Positions 43,652 to 51,747 of a DNA stretch of 64,000 nucleotides are shown piece after piece; within the stretch, counting starts at the first letter, position 1; the number at the start of each line of letters is the position of its first letter. The notes below the pieces were generated by a model, which saw nothing but the letters and a program-made list of their open reading frames with translations, did no database searches and had not been told where the DNA came from. This DNA comes from Candidatus Poribacteria bacterium (lineage in GTDB: Bacteria; Poribacteria; WGA-4E; WGA-3G). A program made the translations under genes and the position numbers. Location of the stretch: NCBI GenBank assembly GCA_028818995.1, contig JAPPMR010000105.1:5299-69298 (forward strand), given 5' to 3'.

Positions 43652-44032
43652 TCATTTTTTCTTGCGTCTGCGTTTTTTTCTTTTTTTATCATGTCGTGCG
43701 ACTGTAGAATAACTGATGTCAAGTATCTGTGCAACCTCATCTCTCGATTTATCCTTTAGCAGTTCATTCATCCGTTCAATAGTTTCGGGTGGCGTAGGTG
43801 TGCCTTTGTTTCCTGCCCGCGCGGTTTCCCGTTGCTGTTTTGCCTCACCAAATTCCAACCCGTGTGTGAGCGCGACAACTTTTATGAGTATCTGGCTGAT
43901 GTATCCAGCCGACAGACCGGTAGCGTTGCTAATTTCATCAGTTTTCATCGTTTTCCACGCATCTTGTGGCGTGTTTGGGTGTATGAGCCAGTCTCGTAAT
44001 ATCTGTTGTTTTGGCGGTAATTTCTTTTCCAT
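43652..44032 (-). CDS. HTH protein, unknown
   Basis: 126 residues with AAAGGTG 5 bases before the ATG. There are two HTH-like segments: TDEISNATGLSAGYISQILI (about 30-50) and RDEVAQILDISYSTVARHDK (about 97-116). It ends in a very basic tail (KKRKKRRRKKK). It follows the ParB-like gene by 36 bases on the same strand, so it may be its regulatory or partition partner. Confidence 0.65.
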   Translation of the reverse strand: MEKKLPPKQQILRDWLIHPNTPQDAWKTMKTDEISNATGLSAGYISQILIKVVALTHGLEFGEAKQQRETARAGNKGTPTPPETIERMNELLKDKSRDEVAQILDISYSTVARHDKKRKKRRRKKK

Positions 44033-44068
44033 AATGCACCTTTCTTGTTGTAGAAATGAGCGGGCCGG

Positions 44069-45589
44069 TTATGCATCTGTCCCGTCATTTTCTTGTCCTT
44101 GCTGTTTGTCCATACTGGCAACGAACTCTTGAACCGATTGTATCAGTTCAGTAACCTCGTCAACGACTTTCGCATTTTCAAGGATAGCATCAGCGGCAGC
44201 CTCTAAAGCCTGTGTGTTTCCTGATGCTTTGATTTTCTTGAATCCTTTGGCGATATACTCAGTATCTTCTGTGATGCTCTCAAATCGGTTATGAATAATC
44301 TCAATCATCTCTTGTTGCGCATCCAATTCAACTTGAACGATAAGTGTGCGAACTCTATCTTCAGTGAGATTATATTCTGCGGAGGTCTCTTTGATGTCAA
44401 GTTCCCGTAGGGTGCCATCATCATAGAGTTTGCGACTGAGGAACCATTCGCATCCTTGTTCATTGGGTTCAAACATAGAGGTCAAGTTACGGTTCCAGTG
44501 GCTTATCATATCCATCCAGTGCCGGAACCGCGAGACCGGGAACCCTTTGAGTATTTTGTCAGGGTTTTTCAGAGGTGTCTGGCTGAGGACAGCGAACACC
44601 TCGTCACGTTCATCTTCATTGTTGCGATAGTATCCGAGATTTTCTATGAGTTGTGTGTAATTATCAAACCTATAGAAGTCGGCATCAAGCGTTTTCTGCC
44701 ACATTGCTTCGGATTTCTTGAATAGGTCTGCTCGCATTTTCCGCACCGCTGTGACAGCGGCTTTGTGTGCGGCTTCAATAAAGTCGTTGATTTCAAGTTC
44801 TGATATATTATACTTTGATTTAATACCGAGTTGTGACAAAATTTCGTGTTCCGTTGCTTTGTTGACACCGAGTTTATGTATATCATCATCTTTTGCGTTG
44901 GTGAGCAGCGCCCAGGAGATATGTGCCTCGCGTAGCATCAATTCAATGTAGTCATCAATATAGCGTTGGCGTGTATCTGTGTCCAAACCCCGTTCTGAAT
45001 CTGCGTTATTTCCGATAGATTTGGTCTCCATTGTCGCCTGTTTACCGTATTTGTTGATATATTTCAACTTACTGGGTCTTTTATACTTGGGATCGTAAAT
45101 CTCACTATCATTATTTATAGTGAGATTTTTGACGATTTCCCCGACAAGTTGAGCGGAGACGTTGCATTGCGTGGCGATATGTGAGTTTGCCCATATTTTA
45201 CCTTTTTTATGGGTGAGCCAGCGTAGCACGGCAATGCGCTTCTCCTCGTTTGTGCGTCTGCGTCCGCGTTTTCCGTTTTCTTTTGTCGCGAGCAGCAGCG
45301 CGTCGTCTCGTGTTTTACCTTCTACCTCAAACTCCACGCGGTGTTGTTCTCCGAACTCTCGTTTGACCGCCTCAATGGTGTGGAACCCCGACCAGAGATG
45401 TTTGTCAGCAGTGATTTTCGGGAATTCTAACCATTCCTCTTGCCAGTCATCTTCACCATAATCGCGGATGGCTTGGCGGTATTCCTCAACAATATCTTCA
45501 TTGAGTTGTGGTAGTGTATTGATACTGTGGTCAATGACAACAGCGATGATTTGGTGTTCCTCATAAGTATTACTCCAGTCCCTTCTCAT
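44069..45589 (-). CDS. ParB-like protein with HTH domain
   Basis: 506 residues with GAGGGGG before the ATG. The N-terminal 100 residues match a ParB/Srx-type domain in outline (VVIDHSINTLPQLNEDIVEE, then DKHLWSGFHTIEAVKREFG in place of the GxHR box). An HTH follows (KIWANSHIATQCNVSAQLVG). The C-terminal half is helical and acidic with no known domain. Probably a partition or regulatory protein of the element. First gene of the long minus-strand block; E1 lies upstream of it on the same strand. Confidence 0.6.
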   Translation of the reverse strand: MRRDWSNTYEEHQIIAVVIDHSINTLPQLNEDIVEEYRQAIRDYGEDDWQEEWLEFPKITADKHLWSGFHTIEAVKREFGEQHRVEFEVEGKTRDDALLLATKENGKRGRRRTNEEKRIAVLRWLTHKKGKIWANSHIATQCNVSAQLVGEIVKNLTINNDSEIYDPKYKRPSKLKYINKYGKQATMETKSIGNNADSERGLDTDTRQRYIDDYIELMLREAHISWALLTNAKDDDIHKLGVNKATEHEILSQLGIKSKYNISELEINDFIEAAHKAAVTAVRKMRADLFKKSEAMWQKTLDADFYRFDNYTQLIENLGYYRNNEDERDEVFAVLSQTPLKNPDKILKGFPVSRFRHWMDMISHWNRNLTSMFEPNEQGCEWFLSRKLYDDGTLRELDIKETSAEYNLTEDRVRTLIVQVELDAQQEMIEIIHNRFESITEDTEYIAKGFKKIKASGNTQALEAAADAILENAKVVDEVTELIQSVQEFVASMDKQQGQENDGTDA

Positions 45590-45720
45590 CTGTGTGTCCC
45601 CCTCAATAGAGATTAGATTTGTGCGGATACCCGTATTTCGTGGTGTGTCCGCGTATGCTACAGAAGGGACACATGGTTTGTCTGTGTCCCTTTTTTCAAT
45701 CTACGCGTAGCAGATTGAAA

Positions 45721-45770
45721 TACGCTGATTCGGGCTTGCACCGAGTTGTCTGCTGTATCAGAAAAGCGTA
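45721..45770 (-). ncRNA. T-loop tRNA-like element E1
   Basis: Minus strand: end stem TACGCT/AGCGTA (6 bp), middle hairpin TCTG-ATACAG-CAGA, and T-arm TCGG-TGCAAGC-CCGA, whose 7-base loop keeps T54, A57, A58 and Y60 of a tRNA T-loop. It is followed by hairpin 1 (TTCAATCT/AGATTGAA) and hairpin 2 (GGGACACA/TGTGTCCC). It lies in the gap between the 45809 gene and the ParB-like gene. This is the weakest T-arm of the five. Confidence 0.5.
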
Positions 45771-45808
45771 GGCAGGTAGCAAAGTTTGCCACCTGCCTGA
45801 TAGTGTTT

Positions 45809-46168
45809 TCATGCTTGCGTGTTATCGCGTTCTGGCGATGTCGGGATACCCAACGCTTCCAAGATAAGTTCAATGGTGTTGCAGATTCGTATGGGTACAT
45901 ATTTCCATTCTTCATCATCAACTTGTTCGGCAAAGTCTTGAAGTATTTGTGTGAGTCGTTGTTCGTGTGCTTTCTTTTCCACCTCTTGTTCAGAGAACGC
46001 CCAAGCGATACCGTCTATAAATGCTTCGGCTTCTGCGCGCGTGCTGAAACTTTTCATACAGTCGTGCCGTCTGAAATGTTCTTCATCTTGGTAGAGAAAG
46101 AAAACAATATCATTGCTGGTTGTGAGTATGATGTCCGCCACTGGCGTTTTGAGTTCAAGTCTTTCCAT
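45809..46168 (-). CDS. Unknown small protein
   Basis: 119 residues: a beta-like N-terminus (LKTPVADIILTTSNDIVFFL), then helices with FSTRAEAEAFIDGIAWAFSE and an acidic region. No known motif. It is followed by E1 and then the ParB-like gene. Confidence 0.55.
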   Translation of the reverse strand: MERLELKTPVADIILTTSNDIVFFLYQDEEHFRRHDCMKSFSTRAEAEAFIDGIAWAFSEQEVEKKAHEQRLTQILQDFAEQVDDEEWKYVPIRICNTIELILEALGIPTSPERDNTQA

Positions 46169-46203
46169 GTGAGTTTCAGGGACGGTTGCCCGTTCCTGCT
46201 CCT

Positions 46204-46644
46204 TTATCCAAAGCAGGTATGTTCACTGCAATTGCGGGCTGAGTCGTAAACGCAGTCGCTTGCTTGGTATCTCTCTTTATATGTACCCAATAGTTCACCG
46301 AAGTTGCCTCGTTTGTGCGGGATGGGTTCGTCCTTTTCTAAATTCCTTCTGTAGACTTGGAATTTACAATTTCTCTCTATAATATGAAAGACAGCCCGGA
46401 AAGGTGTCCGTTTGGCTGCCTCTTGGAGTTGTCTGTCAAGGGCGATTTCTCTGTTTTCCTTTGCGCGTTCGGTGTCCGCGTAATTATCTGCAAAGGTTCG
46501 GATTTCACCGAAAACAGCGTCAACCTTTTTCATAAGGTCTGCGGTCTCGGTGGCGGATGCGCCTACGTTAAAAAGTAAGTAGTCTTGTAACTCGTTCTTG
46601 GCATCAAGTGCTATGCTATCAAAGCGTTCGCGATTATGTGCCAT
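46204..46644 (-). CDS. Unknown protein
   Basis: 146 residues from the ATG at 46644, with AAGGAAA upstream; a longer frame lacks a site. Helical, charged central part (TFADNYADTERAKENREIAL), then a likely beta segment (FRAVFHIIERNCKFQVYRRN). Ends CSEHTCFG with two Cys. Family not recognised; it lies in the small-gene block. Confidence 0.55.
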   Translation of the reverse strand: MAHNRERFDSIALDAKNELQDYLLFNVGASATETADLMKKVDAVFGEIRTFADNYADTERAKENREIALDRQLQEAAKRTPFRAVFHIIERNCKFQVYRRNLEKDEPIPHKRGNFGELLGTYKERYQASDCVYDSARNCSEHTCFG

Positions 46645-46698
46645 GTTAGGTTTCCTTGTGAGATTGTGGGGTGACTTGATTGTCACCCCGTTGCGTTG

Positions 46699-47016
46699 TT
46701 AGGCAGCGATAGCCAATTCGTAGTCAAAATCTTTGTCATCTGATTGTCTGATGATAAGTTCTACTGGCGCGACGACATTCTCGTTGTCAAAGGTGTCTAT
46801 CCATTTGAACAGATTATTGGTAACAAGCAGTTTGACCAGACTTTTCCCATCCTTATGAATATCTACCTCAACGACATCAATGTGAATTTGATAGCCGCGG
46901 AACATTCTGCCAACGGCTAATGCGACTGGACAGCGTTGGCAATCGCCACCGATACCTGCTAATATGTCAATGTCGGTGACCTGCCCCCGCCTGCCTTCAA
47001 TTTGTGTAAAATCCAT
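46699..47016 (-). CDS. Unknown protein with Cys pair
   Basis: 105 residues: ITDIDILAGIGGDCQRCPVA-like N-terminus (CQRC could bind metal), then beta-rich text (YQIHIDVVEVDIHKDGKSLV). GGAAAT lies before the ATG. This may be a small single-domain regulatory protein; no family is named. A hairpin (AGAACGCA/TGAGCGTTCT) lies in the 117-base gap upstream. Confidence 0.5.
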   Translation of the reverse strand: MDFTQIEGRRGQVTDIDILAGIGGDCQRCPVALAVGRMFRGYQIHIDVVEVDIHKDGKSLVKLLVTNNLFKWIDTFDNENVVAPVELIIRQSDDKDFDYELAIAA

Positions 47017-47132
47017 AATTTTGATTTCCTATGCGAAAAGAACGCTCAGATTGCGTTCTGACGCATTTTTTAGAAAAGGGATAGGGATAACCCACAGGTA
47101 TATGTCGGCTATTCACCTATCCGCTATCTGTG

Positions 47133-47339
47133 CTATTCACCTTGAGGTTTCGGTGCGCGTATGTCCCCATCATCTAAAATTCGCTGATGTGGGAGAAGTC
47201 GGATACCGACAATCGCTTCCATACCGAATCCGGGGCCTATCTCTGTATAATAGAGATTGCCTTTTTTGATGTCGTTGTCATTGACTATTCTCCGCTCACC
47301 ACTCTCCATTGTGATTTCATACTGGTTGACGTGTTGCAT
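47133..47339 (-). CDS. Small unknown protein
   Basis: 68 residues from the ATG at 47339, with AGAGGT 8 bases upstream; a longer in-frame reading lacks a ribosome site and crosses the hairpin zone after E2. Contains YEITMESGERRIVNDNDIKK and GIRLLPHQRIL; beta-rich and probably a compact fold. No family recognised. Confidence 0.55.
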   Translation of the reverse strand: MQHVNQYEITMESGERRIVNDNDIKKGNLYYTEIGPGFGMEAIVGIRLLPHQRILDDGDIRAPKPQGE

Positions 47340-47389
47340 TGTTCTGACCTCTGTAGTAAAATACCACCACTTCATTTTATACGCACTGT

Positions 47390-47441
47390 AGCAGGGGATT
47401 GACACGTTCCCTGCTACTCCCAACTTACCCTGTGTAAGTTG
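47390..47441 (-). promoter_or_regulatory. Two hairpins following E2
   Basis: On the minus strand, hairpin 1 (CAACTTAC/GTAAGTTG) then hairpin 2 (GTAGCAGGG/CCCTGCTAC) lie between E2 and the 47339 gene. Next come GGTATTTTAC and the ribosome site. The same order follows E3, E4 and E5. Confidence 0.55.
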
Positions 47442-47446
47442 TGGAT

Positions 47447-47493
47447 ACGGAAGGACGGAATTGAACCGTCCTATCGCACCGTCTGCGTTCCGT
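47447..47493 (-). ncRNA. T-loop tRNA-like element E2
   Basis: Minus strand: end stem ACGGAA/TTCCGT (6 bp), middle hairpin CGCA-GACGG-TGCG, linker ATA, and T-arm GGACGG-TTCAATT-CCGTCC. The T-arm matches the tRNA B-box GGTTCRANYCC exactly, and the end stem plus T-arm give 12 stacked pairs as in tRNA. There is no anticodon arm. The 3' end reads A-TCCA. It begins 20 bases after the stop of the 47513 gene. Confidence 0.65.
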
Positions 47494-47512
47494 TAGTATT
47501 TCGGTTGTGGGA

Positions 47513-48163
47513 TTACCTGTCAAAATCCTGTATTTTATAACTGGATTGTAGTTCAGCAGACTTTATGTTCATAGCCCTTAATGCTGCGAGGGTGTTGATT
47601 TCCTTACCCGCATCGGTTGTAACAGAATCAATCTTGCTGTCCGTGTCCACTCTCGCATTCCAAAATTGTGTATCGCCATCAGTGAGTTCAACGCGTAGAT
47701 GTGATTCGTAAGGGATTTGTTCATGGAGAAGCGGTTTGGGGTCTATACACCCGTCATCGTTGAAATCAAGGTCAAAGTGTGGCAGCAGTTTTGAAAAATA
47801 ACTCGGTGCTGTCCAGTTGCCGAACAACTTTTCAATGTAGTCGGGACACCCTTCAAACCTTTTATCCGATAGCCACAGACAACTTTTGCGTCCATCGTAT
47901 CCTGTTTCCACACAAGCCTCTATAATACCATCGGCAAGGATACCTAAACAGACGACCTGCCCGAAAGGTGTGATGTCGTTGAGTTGCGGTGCTTGGTCAT
48001 CACAAATCTTTACCTCAGCCTTGTCAAAACAGATTGTTGTGGTATGCTCTGGGGTTTCTGCGTCATCTTCAAGGATGTCAACGTCTACCATGTTGTCGGT
48101 ATACACATCAGAGATGAAGCCGGCTTCCCCATCGGGTGTGATTACACGTTTTCCTAATAACAT
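47513..48163 (-). CDS. LWLSD-family protein (member 1)
   Basis: 216 residues with AAGGAG 7 bases before the ATG. The first half is a small beta domain (GKRVITPDGEAGFISDVYTD). The core then reads LADGIIEACVETG, CLWLSDKRFEG and FSKLLPHFDLDFNDDG. The C-terminal part has VELTDGDTQFWNARVDTDS and DAGKEINTLAALRAMNIKSA. The same order of blocks occurs in the 52940-53572 protein, so they are full-length paralogs. The 49218 protein shares the LWLSD core. Function unknown; the acidic, compact form could suit a phage- or plasmid-encoded inhibitor or regulator. Confidence 0.7.
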   Translation of the reverse strand: MLLGKRVITPDGEAGFISDVYTDNMVDVDILEDDAETPEHTTTICFDKAEVKICDDQAPQLNDITPFGQVVCLGILADGIIEACVETGYDGRKSCLWLSDKRFEGCPDYIEKLFGNWTAPSYFSKLLPHFDLDFNDDGCIDPKPLLHEQIPYESHLRVELTDGDTQFWNARVDTDSKIDSVTTDAGKEINTLAALRAMNIKSAELQSSYKIQDFDR

Positions 48164-48188
48164 CGTCTAACTCCTTTGTAGAAAGTGG

Positions 48189-48211
48189 AAGCGCGCTTAG
48201 TAGGCGCGCTT
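48189..48211 (-). repeat. GC-rich intergenic hairpin
   Basis: AAGCGCGC and GCGCGCTT form an 8-bp stem between two small genes. It resembles the GCGCGTCC/GGGCGCGC hairpins at 54.1-55.2 kb. Confidence 0.5.
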
Positions 48212-48216
48212 TCTGT

Positions 48217-48960
48217 TTAGTTACCGAATTCCAAGACCGTCTCACTAAAGAGGTCTTGATATTGTTGTTCAAGCGACTCTAAATCGCTATCATCGTCTTT
48301 GAGTTTCTCATAGTAATGTTCCAACTTGGCAGACAATTCACAAAGTTTACTGATACGTGATTGTAAGTCTTGCTGCCGCTCGGATAACTGCGCGGGTGTC
48401 TGCTTTTCTGTATCGGATGGACACAGATAAAACTCATGCCGTCTCATGTGTTCCGTTAGGAATATGTTCGGCAAAACTTCACGCGTCAGGCGATAGACAC
48501 CGTTATCCTGATTGAAATGCTTGACTTCCCACACAGGTCTGGGTTGTGATGTGATATACGCATCTCGGTTGAGATTAACGTTATCGCCTATTTTCACGGG
48601 TTCAAGCAAGTTCGCTACGATATGCCAGTCCTCATTATCCAAGTAATAGTCGCTCTTGACATACCACTGGAAGTTACGCCATAGGTATATTGACTGGATA
48701 TTCCGTTCCGAGTAGGTCAAAAACGCATTCAGAGAGAGTGAAATGGTAGGTGCGGGGTTCTTATATTCGCTTACCTTGCCAGTGTCCCCGTCAATGCTTG
48801 CCATCTCACCATGATACGCTATCGCTCTCGCGTTCTCATCGGTATTGTAGTGCGTGAGCAGAGATTTACCGTTGATGTCCATCTTTGCGCCTAAATGACA
48901 ATATGAAGCGGTGACGTTGCCATCTTTATTTAGATAGCCGATGTAACTGCGGCTTCCCAT
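48217..48960 (-). CDS. MGSRS-type phage/plasmid protein
   Basis: 247 residues from the ATG at 48960 with AGGAG 8 bases upstream. It starts MGSRSYIGYLNKDGNVTASY with CHLGAKM next, like widespread phage proteins that begin MGxRS...YCHxDGY, although the usual WDGY is replaced by LGAK. The C-terminus is a likely coiled coil (LSERQQDLQSRISKLCELSA). Role unknown. Part of the minus-strand small-gene block. Confidence 0.65.
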   Translation of the reverse strand: MGSRSYIGYLNKDGNVTASYCHLGAKMDINGKSLLTHYNTDENARAIAYHGEMASIDGDTGKVSEYKNPAPTISLSLNAFLTYSERNIQSIYLWRNFQWYVKSDYYLDNEDWHIVANLLEPVKIGDNVNLNRDAYITSQPRPVWEVKHFNQDNGVYRLTREVLPNIFLTEHMRRHEFYLCPSDTEKQTPAQLSERQQDLQSRISKLCELSAKLEHYYEKLKDDDSDLESLEQQYQDLFSETVLEFGN

Positions 48961-49010
48961 CGTGTTTCTCCTGTAAATGAATAGAGGTACAATTGCTTGC
49001 ACCTCTTGGA

Positions 49011-49214
49011 TTATTGGGGTTTGTCAACTTCCCATATTGCTTCAACGAAAATCAACCCACCACACCGATAGAAAGAATACTGAACATGTTTGCCCGTCAG
49101 ATAAGACAGACACGCGTCGCATAACCGTGTGACAAAGGTTTTCTTCTCGCTTTCAACGCAGGTGTGACGCTCCGTTGCTTCTGTGCTATTGCAGGTTGTG
49201 TGATTACAATCCAT
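49011..49214 (-). CDS. Small Cys-rich protein
   Basis: 67 residues with AAAGGTGAG before the ATG. Cys-rich: MDCNHTTCNS, HTCVES and LCDAC, suggesting one or two zinc sites. It precedes the MGSRS-type gene on the same strand by about 50 bases. Confidence 0.55.
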   Translation of the reverse strand: MDCNHTTCNSTEATERHTCVESEKKTFVTRLCDACLSYLTGKHVQYSFYRCGGLIFVEAIWEVDKPQ

Positions 49215-49217
49215 TTC

Positions 49218-49985
49218 TCACCTTTTACTATTGAAGTTTGTAAATACATAAGGTTCAAGTTGGATTGTTATTGGTTGTACCCGCTCACCCGCATCAAACG
49301 CCTTGAGGAATTCCGCAGCGGCTTTGGGCAGTGGACAATACTTCCAAACTCCCGGACGCTGTTGGAGTGTCCGATGTGTGCTAATCAACGATTCCGTCTG
49401 TCCTGTAACACGGCAATACGCTTCACTTATCGGTCCCCCGTAGTGTCCTTCGGTATCTGAATAGGTGCCATGCTGCTTCTGACTGAACCAATCTTCACCA
49501 CGCCACGTTTGACGGGATTGTTTGCCTTTTTCAATATCTTCTGCGGTTATCTCTAATGCCATCGTGTCAGTGACAAGAGAAAGTAAACCGAAGTATTGTA
49601 ACACTTCAGCAGCATCACAATCTTCCTCTGCCCATCTCCGATTGCCTACGAATGATTTGTAAGACTTGGGAAGTTTCTTTATCCATTCATCCGATAACCA
49701 CAACCCCCCGTGACGTGCCGTTGAAACAAAGTAAAGCCCTTCGGTCAACATCTTAACGTCTTGAGGCTTGCCCCACGGTGTTCTGCTATCCTTTAGTAAG
49801 TCAAGAAAATCACAACGTGCAGGTTTGGTAGCCCTGCCTTTCAACTTTGACTCTGCTATCATCGCGTCTCTCGGTGACCAAGAATAACTGAAGTTGCCCT
49901 CGGATATTTGACTCGGCTCCTTTTTTGCGGGTTTGCCAAGATGGATAATCTCTTGGTAAATCTGTTCTAAACTATAGTAAGACAC
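49218..49985 (-). CDS. LWLSD-core protein (member 3)
   Basis: 255 residues from a GTG at 49985 with AAGGAG 8 bases upstream. The centre reads LTEGLYFVSTARHGGLWLSD, then EVLQYFGLLS. This matches the core of the two LWLSD paralogs (GLWLSDER..., EVLEYFDLHW in the 52940 gene). The flanks differ: a long N-terminal part with SYSWSPRDAMIAESKLKGRA and a C-terminal part with WRGEDWFSQKQHGTYSD. It is 3 bases from the downstream Cys-rich gene, so coupled. Function unknown. Confidence 0.65.
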   Translation of the reverse strand: MSYYSLEQIYQEIIHLGKPAKKEPSQISEGNFSYSWSPRDAMIAESKLKGRATKPARCDFLDLLKDSRTPWGKPQDVKMLTEGLYFVSTARHGGLWLSDEWIKKLPKSYKSFVGNRRWAEEDCDAAEVLQYFGLLSLVTDTMALEITAEDIEKGKQSRQTWRGEDWFSQKQHGTYSDTEGHYGGPISEAYCRVTGQTESLISTHRTLQQRPGVWKYCPLPKAAAEFLKAFDAGERVQPITIQLEPYVFTNFNSKR

Positions 49986-50005
49986 TTGAATTACTCCTTG
50001 ATGAT

Positions 50006-50020
50006 GTGGTAAAATACCAC
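50006..50020 (-). promoter_or_regulatory. GTGGTATTTTACCAC palindrome before the 49985 gene
   Basis: A perfect palindrome around TTTT, just ahead of AAGGAG on the minus strand. Related text (GGTAATTTTACC, GGTATTTTAC, TATTTTACC) lies before the genes after E5, E2 and E4. It may be a small RNA hairpin at the ribosome site or an operator. Confidence 0.5.
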
Positions 50021-50030
50021 TTGATTATGC

Positions 50031-50082
50031 ATGGTAGCGGGGTATTTTATACCCTGCTACTCCCCACCTACACCTTGTAGGT
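50031..50082 (-). promoter_or_regulatory. Two hairpins following E3
   Basis: Hairpin 1 is CCTACA/TGTAGG; hairpin 2 is GTAGCGGGGTAT paired with ATACCCTGCTAC. Same order as after the other T-loop elements. Hairpin 2 shares the GTAGC...GCTAC ends with the one after E2. Confidence 0.55.
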
Positions 50083-50087
50083 TGGAT

Positions 50088-50134
50088 ACGCAGTCGGGGG
50101 AATCAAACCCCAGATTTACACACCAGTGCTGCGT
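50088..50134 (-). ncRNA. T-loop tRNA-like element E3
   Basis: Minus strand: end stem ACGCAG/CTGCGT (6 bp), middle hairpin CAC-TGGT-GTG, linker TAAA, and T-arm TCTGGGG-TTTGATT-CCCCCGA (one mismatch). The loop keeps T54, G57, A58 and T60. The 3' end reads A-TCCA. No anticodon arm. It lies about 420 bases after the integrase gene. Confidence 0.6.
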
Positions 50135-50553
50135 GTTCGGAGTAATTTCTACATGCCTCACCTCTATACGCCACCATCTGCCACTGGGCTAATCTCGTTC
50201 AGTGTCCTTTCTGGAGAAGGTAACTGCTGCGGGTTTCGCGCAACAGGGGCATGCTATTTTGTTTTCAAGGAACATTGATTTCATACTATGATAACATAAA
50301 TTCAATTTATTTGTCAAGTATTTAGTCATCTTTTTAGTCAACTTTTTTATTTTATCTGTCGGTTACGCTATCCGAACACAAAACGGGCGCCATACTCCGA
50401 TTTCACGATTTACCATAAAATCTGATGGTATGCCATCCTGCTTTGTGTTCAAATTGGCGCACGTCGCTTTTTTTAGACGCCTCTGTAGGACGGACACCCA
50501 TGCACACAATCTGTTCTACCTGACTATGAATATGTTAGGTAATTTCAAGGATT
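50135..50553. other. Non-coding stretch downstream of the integrase gene
   Basis: About 420 bases with no supported gene. I looked for a full tRNA ending at E3 and found no pairing 5' strand. Text near 50170-50200 has no acceptor-like arm. An attachment site could lie here, but I cannot define one. Confidence 0.3.
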
Positions 50554-51267
50554 TCAATAAAGTGCTTCACACTTATCCTTGCGAACCGCATATCCCAATG
50601 AGATGAGTTTCGCGACGATTTCTGCTTCGGTAAACGCATCAAATGGGTCTGTTTTGTTATCTTCTGCAGCTAATGACATGGATTCACACGCCTCGCGTGC
50701 ATCTGTGTAGTTGATACCGATATAGGCTTGTGTAGTGGTGACGTTCTTGTGTCCTAACAGTTCTCTGACCATGTAGATGTCTCCAACTTTCTGGTAGAAC
50801 CGCTGTGCGAATGTTTTACGCAATGTATGCGTTGCGAGTTTGCCGTTGAGTCCAGCCTTGATAAATGCGTCTTTCAGGATTTTGTGAATTGCTTGGCGTT
50901 TTGCTGCGACAACTTTGCCACCTGTCTTTTTGCGTGACGGAAAGAGCGGACGAGACGGGTCAATATCCCCGAAGTGCTGTTGATGCCATTCTATGACATC
51001 ACAGATAGCAGCGATACCGTCGCGATTGACGGGGATTGTTCGTGACGTTTCGCGTCCTTTGACGATGGCGAGGTCAAATTGGAAGTCGGTTACAGGCTTA
51101 TCGTTTTGCCAAACATCTTCTATCTTGATCGCGAGCATTTCCGAGACGCGTCCCCCGATTGAAACGCCTAATAGAAACAAACTTCTATTTCTTATTTCAA
51201 AAGTGCCGTCAAATGCCGCTATGACGCTGCGAATTTCACTGTTCGTTAGGGGTCTTGTGCCTTTCAT
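50554..51267 (-). CDS. Tyrosine recombinase, catalytic domain only
   Basis: 237 residues, with GGAG upstream. It keeps all active-site residues of the XerC/D-integrase family: Arg40 (GGRVSE), Lys70 (IVKGRE), His147 and Arg150 (HTLR), His173 (LGHKN) and Tyr182 (AYIGIN). The N-terminal SAM-like core-binding domain of usual integrases is missing, as the Arg lies only 40 residues in. It may be a dimer-resolution recombinase or an invertase of the element. It lies in the small-gene block between hairpin spacers. Sites of action are unknown. Confidence 0.85.
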   Translation of the reverse strand: MKGTRPLTNSEIRSVIAAFDGTFEIRNRSLFLLGVSIGGRVSEMLAIKIEDVWQNDKPVTDFQFDLAIVKGRETSRTIPVNRDGIAAICDVIEWHQQHFGDIDPSRPLFPSRKKTGGKVVAAKRQAIHKILKDAFIKAGLNGKLATHTLRKTFAQRFYQKVGDIYMVRELLGHKNVTTTQAYIGINYTDAREACESMSLAAEDNKTDPFDAFTEAEIVAKLISLGYAVRKDKCEALY

Positions 51268-51289
51268 CGTGTAATTTCTCCTTCGTGAG

Positions 51290-51320
51290 AATGCGTAAGC
51301 GGAATCGTATGTGTCCGCCT
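51290..51320 (-). promoter_or_regulatory. Long hairpin upstream of the recombinase gene
   Basis: ATGCGTAAGCGGA and TCCGCCTACGCAT pair over 13 positions with one mismatch, just before the ribosome site of the recombinase gene. Possible operator or leader structure. Confidence 0.4.
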
Positions 51321-51453
51321 ACGCATCGTCATTGTCTATCATTCACAACCGCGACAAACGGTGTGAAGATACCCACCTGATAACGATAGCGTTTCCGGTA
51401 ACTTTTACTATCTTATCAGTGCGATAGTTTCACCTAAATCCGACACGCCAGTG

Positions 51454-51708
51454 TCAAGATTTAGCAATATCTTGTTCCTTCCATTCGGCTTCTAACACAT
51501 CAAGCCGTTTGTATAGGTGTGCGATTTCGTCAAGTGTGGCTTGTATCCGCGCTTTGCGGAAACCGTTCCTGCTGAGTAACCGAACTATCAAGCCACCATG
51601 ATAACTCGCGATGTGTCCCTCAAAGCGGCGGATATACCGAAAAGCCGTTTCTACATTGATTGATTTCTCAATACCCATTCCCCAACCGAATGTTGCGGGT
51701 TTATACAT
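51454..51708 (-). CDS. Small unknown helical protein
   Basis: 84 residues. A basic, aromatic centre (FRYIRRFEGHIASYHGGLIV) and a C-terminal coiled-coil-like helix (ATLDEIAHLYKRLDVLEAEW). An internal ATG (residue 11, after GGGGA) could be the true start. No family recognised. Confidence 0.5.
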   Translation of the reverse strand: MYKPATFGWGMGIEKSINVETAFRYIRRFEGHIASYHGGLIVRLLSRNGFRKARIQATLDEIAHLYKRLDVLEAEWKEQDIAKS

Positions 51709-51716
51709 GGAAATAG

Positions 51717-51740
51717 CAGGGACGCGTTGCCGCGCCCCTG
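51717..51740 (-). repeat. GC-rich hairpin with GCAA tetraloop
   Basis: On the minus strand CAGGGGCGCG and CGCGTCCCTG (one G-T pair) close a GCAA loop. It lies in the 39-base gap between two small genes. It is one of several GC-rich spacer hairpins. Confidence 0.55.
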
Positions 51741-51747
51741 TCCTGTA

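Noticed and set aside
50085..50250. Possible complete tRNA gene ending at E3
   Set aside because: The 3' half has a T-arm, but no upstream strand pairs as a 7-bp acceptor with D and anticodon arms in place.
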